DNA from: Rhizodiscina lignyota
Taxonomy: Eukaryota; Ascomycota; Dothideomycetes; Aulographales; Rhizodiscinaceae
Direction: 5' to 3'
Length of the DNA stretch: 64,000 bases
Assembly: GCA_010015805.1 (NCBI GenBank)
Contig: ML978121.1
Location: 1,612,001-1,676,000, forward strand
Part shown: positions 57,612 to 64,000 of the stretch, one piece after another
Numbering within the stretch: the stretch's first letter is position 1
Layout of the letters: each line of letters begins with the position of its first letter
The notes under the pieces: generated by a model
What the model saw: the letters and a program-made list of their open reading frames with translations, nothing else
Databases searched by the model: none
What the model was told of the DNA's origin: nothing
Made by a program: the position numbers and the translations under genes

Positions 57612-60279
57612 ATGGCGCCCGTTAGTTACGAAACATCGAATGGAGTGGATGGCGTTAATGGAATCAATGGAACGAATGGAACAGCGAAAAGGCCAATCCG
57701 AGTTGCGGGCTGCTCTGGAGGTAAGCGTCCTTCGGTATCATCGGAGTACTTGCTAACTATGAGGACAAGGCGTGTATGATAGGAAGCGCGCCATTCATGA
57801 TATGGCGAAGAATGAGGAGATAGACTGCATCACCGGAGATTGGATGAGGTTTGTCAATTCTTTCCCATTTCCCTCGCAAAGTCTTGAAGCCTGTTAAACT
57901 AGCCATTTTTCTCTCTCCATTTTCCCCCCTCTCTGTTCTTTTCCCTCTGCTGAACAACTCGACAATGACGGAAACATGAGCTTATACTTGGATGAGTGAA
58001 TGTATGTCATTCCTTTCTCTCCAGTAACGCCGCAAATACTAATTTGCTTCGCAGGTAACATGTATGTGACACCACGTGCCCGTCTTGCGAATTCCAACGT
58101 TAACAGCTCTATACAGGACCCTTCGTGGCTCCGACAAGCGGGATCGACTGGCCAACAAGGCGATGAACTCGGGGTCCTCAGTAGCGAAGGGTTATGAGCC
58201 ATACTTCCTCGAGGAACTAGACCCTGCTATCCCATGGCTCGCGAAGAATAACGTAAAGGTCGCTGTCAACGCTGGAGCCTCTGATGTTCATGGACTTGGG
58301 GAAGCCGTCAAAGAACTGATTAAGAAGCACGGCGTCGACCTGAAAGTTGGCGTTGTCGATGGCGATGACGTAACGGATGCCGTCTTGGATCTTTACAAGA
58401 AAGGTCGGTACAATCATTGGAGCTCCTATCAGGCCTGATGCGAGTAAAGACTGACGACATGCGCAGGAGAACCTTTCTACAACCTCCCCCAGAACAAGGC
58501 TATTCAAGATTGGGGTTATGATCCAATCTGTGCACAATGTTACCTCGGCGGCACGGGAATTGCTGCATGCTTTGAAGGAGGAGCAGATATCGTTCTTTGT
58601 GGCCGAGTAGCCGATGCCTCTGTCACACTGGGGGTTTCAATGTGGTGGCATGGCTGGAAACGAGAAAACTTCCAGCAGTTGGCTGCCGCATTGATGGTCG
58701 GGCATATCATTGAGTGTTCGACGTACGCGACAGGCGGCTATTACTCTGGATTCAAAGACTTGGGTGTGAATGACACTGATATGGGTTGTGCGTTGAATTG
58801 CTCAGAAATCGTAGCGTCTGGCTGACAACCGCATACAGATCCTATCGCGTCCATCGATGAGAAAGGAGAAGCAGTAATTACGATGGAGAAGAACAAACAC
58901 GGACTTGTTTCTGTTGCAACAGTAGCTGCTCAACTACTCTACGAGATTCAGGGACCACTCTATTTTAATTCCGACGTAACGTACGTCACTTTTGAGGCAT
59001 GAGGGCTGTCAATAGCTCACAGCGCTGGGCGGCCTTGTTTGGACCTCTGCTAACTTTTATCGGAAATAGAGCGTCCATCGAAGACATGGTTCTACGTCAA
59101 ATTGGCGAAAATGCAGTCCATGTTTCGGGAGTGAAAGGCCTGCCGCCTCCCTCAACGACTAAAGGTACGGGAATAACAACCCCCCCCCCCCCTTTTTTTT
59201 TCCCTCTCTCCTTCTGGCGGCCCCATAGTAACGTTATCGCAGTTGGAATCACAGCAAAGGGCGGCTATCAAGCAGAGTTTCATTTTTACCTTACTGGGCT
59301 CGATATTGAGGAGAAAGCAGCCATGGTGGAGCGACAAACGAAGGCGTTGATGGGTGACCACATCTCGAAGTTTTCGTGCCTGAAGTTCATGATTGCCGGC
59401 ACTGTTCCTGATGATCCGCAATCCCAAGAGGAGGCAACTGTGGATATGCGAATCTTCGCACAAACTAGAGATCCGGATATTCTGAGCGGAAACAACTTTG
59501 TGGACTCCGACCGAGGGAGGTGAGTGTCAAGGACCCCAATCATTCCGAAAAGAGACTGAGACAGTATTGCAGCTTCGCGCGCTTCTGCATTGAGAACTTG
59601 CTTCAAGGTTATCCTGGTTCTACTATGGCTCCCGATATGCGGACGGCCATTGGTCGCCCGTTCTTCGAATACTGGGTGACTCTCATGCCACAACACTTTG
59701 TGAAAGAAACAGCGCATCTACCTGATGGCACAGTCATTGATATTCCAACCCCTTCAGTAATGAAAGAATATCCAAGAGAGCAGCCGTCGTATGACACGAA
59801 AGATCCTGTCGACCTGTCCTCATTCGGCCCAACCACACGTGCTCCGCTCGGCTACATCGTTATGGGTAGATCGGGTATGTGTACCTTAACCACCACAAGA
59901 GCGTCTATGCTAATACTTCAACAGGCGACAAGTCCAGCAACTGTAATCTTGGCCTCTATGTCCGACACGACGATGAATGGGACTGGCTGCGATCTATTCT
60001 TAGCATCGCGAAGATCCGAGAACTGCTTGGTAAAGACGACGTTGGAAGACCCATAGAGCGCTGCGAGTTCCCCAACATTAGAGCAGTACATTTCTTGCTC
60101 AAAGACCACCTTGACAGAGGGTTTAACTCAACTAGCAGCTTTGATTCACTCGGAAAGAATTGCTGTAAGTTACGGTCTCCTATCCAAGCCCGCGCGGTCC
60201 GTTAACGAGCGCAGGTGAATACATTCGGTCTAAGCACGTTGATATCCCGAACAAGTTCCTCGAACGCGGAAGGATATAA
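57612..60279 (+). CDS. AtuA-like (DUF1446) protein, intact copy with twelve exons including two micro-exons
   Basis: Exons: 57612-57720, 57770-57848, 57997-58001, 58055-58061, 58117-58403, 58467-58784, 58839-58980, 59070-59164, 59243-59519, 59573-59874, 59925-60164, 60215-60279. The sum is exactly 642 codons (641 aa), which supports the model. Key parts are PIRVAGCSGG, RAIHDMAKNEEIDCITGDWMSE, NMTLRGSDKRDRL, VKVAVNAGASDVHG, PICAQCYLGGTGIAACFEGGADIVLCGRV, TYATGGYYSGFKDLG, GGYQAEFHFYLTGLDIEEK, FFEYWVTLMP and AVHFLLKDHLDRGFNS. The N-terminus is Asn/Gly-rich. In Pseudomonas atuA is required for growth on citronellol-type terpenes, with unknown reaction. It is tandem with the ABM gene and duplicates the broken gene at 49-51 kb. 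Confidence 0.9.
59180..59201. repeat. C13-T9 homopolymer tract in an AtuA-like intron
   Basis: Thirteen C followed by nine T, inside intron 59165-59242. It makes this intron (78 bp) longer than most others in the gene. Confidence 0.85.
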
Positions 60280-60437
60280 ATATTGCGGAATTGCTTTGTT
60301 ACCATTATCCAAATGAAAAGAAGGGAACTCACCTCCTGAGAGCTGCCCTCCTTTCCTAACTATCACTATGATGTTGGATAATTCAGAGAAATATCGCCAT
60401 TCTTGCAAACGTAATAATCTGAGTATGCACTCACGAG

Positions 60438-60656
60438 AGTGATAAAACAGCTGCGCCCGATTAATTGAACTGCTGCAGTAAAACTAAATTCTGCTCTTCA
60501 GCACGAGCGAGAGCATCTCTGAAAGCTCGATTAGATAGACAGAAGGGCGTATTCATCGAAAACACTCGGCTGTAGGATGTATAACTTATATTAATCAATA
60601 CTGATACATCATCGCGGTTCGACATGTTGCAGCCACGACTCGACTATTTTGTCACC
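60438..60656. mobile_element. Short inverted-end repeat element, copy 2
   Basis: About 219 bp, the same length class as copy 1, ending TATTTTGTCACC. The left end is AGTGATAAAACAGCTGCG, where copy 1 has GGTGACAAAATAACTGCG; the changes are mostly transitions. The internal sequence GCGAGAGCATCTCTGAAA is shared with copy 3. Confidence 0.6.
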
Positions 60657-60904
60657 CACTTGGCACTATTTCCACTAGTGCGTATGAAACAGATTCATTC
60701 ACTTGAACCAATTAGAAGGAATATGAGTTGGTTAGCGATTATGTGCATATTTCGCACCAACTCTTTGCACGATGAAGGATTTGTGGTACAATATTAGCTT
60801 AGAGTAGGTGTAGGTTGGAGATGCACTAGTTTGACAATTCACCATGATTTACGGCAATCTCACGGCCACTTACCACTCGAACATTGCAAATTAAGACCAT
60901 CAAG

Positions 60905-61308
60905 ATGTCTTCTAGCAATACCAATATGGACCCTTTCACCAATAAGGCCTACAGTGCTAATTTCTTCGTACTGCGCAAAACGGCGTAAACTCTTCCTACC
61001 TCGCAGCAGATTCCTTAGCTGCTATCAAGAATAAAGTAGAGCAACGTCGTGGTAGTTATAGGGGAAACGGGTTCCGATAAGACGACACAATTGCCTAAGG
61101 CAATATTACTCGATAATAAGCTAAAAAAGAGCGGCAAAAAGCTTGCTCTTACCCAGAACTAGCGCCTCGTAGCCCAACTTGTAAGCCGTCACATATCTAA
61201 TTCCACAATTGCGGATGTACTTACTAACTATTATTAATCCTAGGTTACCGACCGTATCGCAAAGGAAATGGATGTGCAAGTCGGTAGTGTGGTCGGTCTC
61301 AAGCATAC
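60905..61308 (+). pseudogene. DEAH-box RNA helicase (Prp43-like) pseudogene, N-terminal part
   Basis: From ATG 60905 the reading is SSSNTNMDPFTNKAYSANFF, then after stop codons VVVIGETGSDKTTQLPKAILL. The P-loop GETGSGKTTQ of DEAH helicases is recognisable with one Gly changed to Asp. ALTQN, a TAG, RLVAQL and VTDRIAKEMDVQVGSVVG follow, matching the motif Ia region. Between RLVAQL and VTDRI there is a textbook intron: GTAAGC, TACTAAC branch site and TAG, so the copy is DNA-derived, not a retrocopy. Confidence 0.72.
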
Positions 61309-61309
61309 A

Positions 61310-61631
61310 TAGTTGAGTCGTGACTGTAATATATAGAACTGCGAGGATGTACCCCCTTGATAGTTAATATAAGTTATACACGCTGAGCTGCGTGTTTTAG
61401 ATAAACGAACTCTGGTATATAATTTATCGACCCTTCAGAGATGCTCTCGCTAGCGTTAAAGAGGTTTTGTAGCTAATATAAGTTATACACGCTGAAGCTG
61501 CGTGTTTTAAATAAACGAACTCTAGTATATAGTGTATCGATCTTTCAGAGATGCTCTCGCTAGCGTTGAAGAGGAAACCTCGCTTTTGCTGAATACGTTT
61601 AAACTTTACGGGACTCAACTATTTTGTCACC
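61310..61631. mobile_element. Short inverted-end repeat element, copy 3, with internal duplication
   Basis: In inverse orientation to copies 1 and 2. Its right end TATTTTGTCACC and inner AGAGATGCTCTCGC match them. A unit of about 108 bp starting at TTAATATAAG/CTAATATAAG is present twice in tandem (about 61359-61467 and 61468-61575), which makes this copy longer, about 322 bp. It separates the two helicase pseudogene parts. Confidence 0.6.
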
Positions 61632-61636
61632 CCCGT

Positions 61637-61840
61637 GCTGGCTTGTTGTTGGCACTACTCGATCACAAGAAATTCAAGTTGTGCTTCCAGGACCCGAGCA
61701 AGCCTGGCTACTATGTCCATATGTTGAAGGCTCTCGCCGCAGGCAATTACTTGCGAGTCGCTAAGCGTGAATCTCGGTCAGAGCCGAGAACATATGACAC
61801 CGTCCGGCATGGTGCTCGAGTCAAATTGAGACTGATGATT
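61637..61840 (+). pseudogene. DEAH-box helicase pseudogene, C-terminal part
   Basis: The frame YYVHMLKALAAGNYLRVAKRES followed by YDTVRHG resembles the C-terminal region of Prp43-type helicases, where an I-x-x-AL-x-AG-F-F-x-x-VA-K/H-x-E-S block precedes Y-x-T-V-x-D. It lies just beyond the repeat element that follows the N-terminal part. The helicase core between them is missing. Confidence 0.5.
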
Positions 61841-61894
61841 GGCCTCGCTTCGCCCGTGGGTCGGTTCCTTTTCCGGCTCTCCATATCAACCTCG

Positions 61895-62065
61895 TGCTAT
61901 TTATTCAGTTCTCTATCTTCATCTAACCCCACAATGCTATTGATTCAGTTCTCTAGCCTCCCCCAACACTACATGCTATTGATTTAGTTCTCTAGCTCGC
62001 TGCTACCCGCCATTGATTAACTTTTCTGGCTCGCTCCTACCCGCCATTGATTAACTTCTCTGGCT
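61895..62065. repeat. Degenerate minisatellite, about five 34-40 bp units
   Basis: Repeats of the form TGCTATTGATTCAGTTCTCTAG plus a C-rich spacer begin at 61895, 61935, 61974, about 62011 and about 62045. The later units are shorter and share CTACCCGCCATTGATTAACTT. Confidence 0.75.
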
Positions 62066-62503
62066 TGGCCTCGGCTGGTAAGCTGGATAGGTACTATATA
62101 GACATCGAAGAACTATTCTTGAATTGAACTCCTAGCCTTAGATGTGTGCTATATACATGTGCAGGCCTCCCGTGAGGCGCCAGATGATGAGGCGATTGAA
62201 CCACAAAACGTACTTGCCTAAATGATATCGGTGCTAGCCTAAGACTCCATGCCCTTCCTTACTATCAAATAAGCTCAGGGCAATCGTAGAATAAACTATC
62301 TCAAGATCATTAATGCAAGTTTTTAATTATGCAACACGCTTCGACGGCTATTGGGTTAAGCGTCTGTGGGATGAACAAATGCAACACATTTCTATTTCTA
62401 GTCACTTCCTCAGCGTAACTATTCACTCGGTAAGAGGACAGGGACGAAGAATGTATTGCATCGTGGCAGGGTCTCGATATTTGCGTTCCTACCTCGCCGG
62501 AAA
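62066..62503. other. Intergenic
   Basis: No gene, repeat or RNA seen between the minisatellite and the membrane-protein gene. Confidence 0.45.
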
Positions 62504-62989
62504 TTAAGCCTCCTCTTTAGTATCACCCTCTGGAAAACCCACACTCAAATTGCCCCTTCCCCAAACAAAAAACAACAACACACAGCTGACACTTAGCGCG
62601 TAGCTGAAGGGATAGGGGGGATAGTTACTCAAAAAGCCAAATATTCCCACTAAGACGCATGACAAAGTATCTGGAGTCCACCAAATATCGACCACATCCA
62701 TCACTCTGCATAGCGGCAGCATTCTATATGCCAGCAAGAAGCAGGCCACCAGTCCCAGAGGACATATTACCCAGTTGAACTCGAGGATGCGAAAGAGTTT
62801 TTCCGACCTCTTCACAAGGAACTCGTCCACCCCCTCTGGACGTGGGTTGGGAATATCTTGAATCTTCCTCGGAATAGCATTGTCATCGCCTGCGACCTGG
62901 AATCTTTGCAGTATGATCCCGTTCGGATCCTCGATCTGATTTGTCGTAATCTGATAATCGGCCATAGCCTGAGGCTCAGGTTTATTCAT
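62504..62989 (-). CDS. Small predicted membrane protein of unknown function
   Basis: A 161 aa frame from ATG 62989. The first 70 residues are polar and soluble (for example GIILQRFQVAGDDNAIPRK). Three hydrophobic stretches follow: WVICPLGLVACFLLAYRML, LSCVLVGIFGFLSN and SYALSVSCVLLFFVW. No family is recognised. It is on the same strand as the alcohol dehydrogenase. Absence of introns and moderate length leave some doubt that it is real. Confidence 0.5.
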   Translation of the reverse strand: MNKPEPQAMADYQITTNQIEDPNGIILQRFQVAGDDNAIPRKIQDIPNPRPEGVDEFLVKRSEKLFRILEFNWVICPLGLVACFLLAYRMLPLCRVMDVVDIWWTPDTLSCVLVGIFGFLSNYPPYPFSYALSVSCVLLFFVWGRGNLSVGFPEGDTKEEA

Positions 62990-63345
62990 GTTGGTCGTGT
63001 TTCTCGTGATATCTGAATATAAACTTCTTAAAATGGCAACTCTTTCTTGGCTCTGACACTACGGTATATTTGAAAAGGAAGTTGACACCGCGGCTTGAAG
63101 CGAAGAAGAGGAATCGGCAGCGATTTTATAATTGCTAAGGTAACTATTCCTCCGCCATGACGTCGGCACTGTTGGTAACCTGACCGTTGTACAGCGCTTA
63201 GGATCGCAGATCAACTGGCCAGAGAATGAAACATCGACGTATGTTTAGAAGCGAAACTAAGATTGATGATTCCTTATCGACGTGCCAATTTTTCTCTACG
63301 TGAGGCGGCGGGACTCTGTTACACCACAAACACCGAGACCTTCAT
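62990..63345. other. Intergenic
   Basis: Spacer of 356 bp between two minus-strand genes. Nothing further is seen. Confidence 0.5.
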
Positions 63346-63999
63346 TCACGACATATCAATCACAAGTTTTCCGCCAGCGCCTTTATGGTAGTCTTCCACC
63401 AGTTCATTGAGCTTTGCCAGCGGATAGGTTCTCTTCACAGCTTTGACCTGGTGCTCCGCGGCGAATTTCAGCATTTCTCGCAAAAGCCTGTTGCTTCCAA
63501 CCAAACTGCCTTCAAAAGAGATTTGCCGAAACACGATGTCTCTTGAGGATATGTTGAAACCCTTCTCTGGGAATGAAACAACGATACACTTTCCACGATT
63601 GCGAAGTAGCTTGACAGCGTAGTCGAAAGCTTGCTGACTTTCGGGCAAGATGATGACAGCATCGAGACCCATTTCACTCCTTTCGGTCTTTCCCATTTCA
63701 CGACCAAGCTCTTGCACCACGCTCTCTGGATCTTCAGTTCTGGCGTCTATCAGCTTCGAGCCAGTGTTTAGAGACATTGCCAGTTCGAGTGGCTTGTCAG
63801 CAGCATCGATGCCGAAGACTTTGAGGCCCATCTTCGTCGCAAATTGCAGGCCTAGATGACCCAAACCGCCACCACAGCCCGATATTCCCACACTCTGTCC
63901 TGGCTTGAGGTTACACTTTATTAGTGCCGAATATATTGTGACGCCAGCGCACATAAGCGGAGCGACATCGACACAGTCCAAGCCCTGGGGTATTGGCGC
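63346..63999 (-). CDS. Zinc-type alcohol dehydrogenase (MDR family), 3' part only
   Basis: The frame is open to the right window edge, so the N-terminal catalytic-zinc domain is outside. Visible is PIPQGLDCVDVAPLMCAGVTIYSAL, the hinge region of Adh1-type enzymes. The cofactor motif SGCGGGLGHLGLQFATKMG follows, with GIDAADKPLELA after it. The C-terminal catalytic lobe ends HKGAGGKLVIDMS. The Asp after the second strand (GIDAAD) suggests NAD rather than NADP as cofactor. Such enzymes oxidise or reduce small alcohols and aldehydes. No link to the neighbouring repeats is apparent. Confidence 0.88.
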   Translation of the reverse strand, partial: APIPQGLDCVDVAPLMCAGVTIYSALIKCNLKPGQSVGISGCGGGLGHLGLQFATKMGLKVFGIDAADKPLELAMSLNTGSKLIDARTEDPESVVQELGREMGKTERSEMGLDAVIILPESQQAFDYAVKLLRNRGKCIVVSFPEKGFNISSRDIVFRQISFEGSLVGSNRLLREMLKFAAEHQVKAVKRTYPLAKLNELVEDYHKGAGGKLVIDMS

Positions 64000-64000
64000 C

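Overview
This window looks like nuclear DNA of a filamentous ascomycete (Pezizomycotina; class not resolved). The evidence is the many 44-97 bp GT-AG spliceosomal introns, long single-copy genes on both strands, and fungal families such as velvet, Hul5-type HECT ligase, Gyp2-type TBC protein, Sfp-type PPTase and a Tri12-like MFS. I saw no convincing tRNA, rRNA, CRISPR or bacterial feature. All exon boundaries were derived by hand from splice signals, reading frame and family motifs.

1-25 kb is mostly housekeeping. It holds the 3' end of a charged coiled-coil protein, a TesB-type acyl-CoA thioesterase, an Ecm4/omega-type glutathione transferase, an alpha/beta hydrolase, a GRAM-TBC-EF-hand Rab GAP, a full-length ABCA-type transporter, a Hul5/UBE3C HECT ubiquitin ligase, and, after about 3.3 kb without recognisable genes, a velvet-family regulator.

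25-37 kb holds an unexpected HypX/HoxX homologue (formyltransferase plus crotonase), the protein family that makes the CO ligand of bacterial [NiFe]-hydrogenases. A gene-poor 3.5 kb follows. Then a divergent pair shares one promoter: a MmgE/PrpD protein and a fused aconitase-superfamily dehydratase. A phosphopantetheinyl transferase lies beyond them.

37-60 kb is an accessory, cluster-like region: capsular-polysaccharide-type glycosyltransferase, GMC oxidoreductase, 3'-truncated methyltransferase, ICL/PEPM-family lyase, carboxymuconolactone-decarboxylase-like protein, SDR, two AtuA-like (DUF1446) genes, crotonase, MFS transporter, MaoC fragment and a tandem ABM protein. Together PrpD, the aconitase-like protein and the ICL/PEPM lyase form a complete hydrate-isomerise-cleave set for an alkylated tricarboxylate or malate, as in methylcitrate or dimethylmalate catabolism. 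The rest would suit CoA-ester catabolism.

The part at 48-56 kb is visibly rearranged and decaying. One AtuA-like gene is split by about 3.5 kb carrying a crotonase and a headless MFS gene. Its first 24 codons are now fused in frame to that MFS, which also has a stop codon and a frameshift. The crotonase has lost a splice donor, the SDR is frameshifted, and lone first exons of another MFS and a MaoC protein meet tail to tail.

60-64 kb is repeat-rich. It has three copies of a short element with GGTGACAAAATA-type inverted ends, an intron-containing DEAH-helicase pseudogene cut by one of them, a minisatellite, a small membrane protein and a zinc alcohol dehydrogenase running off the end.
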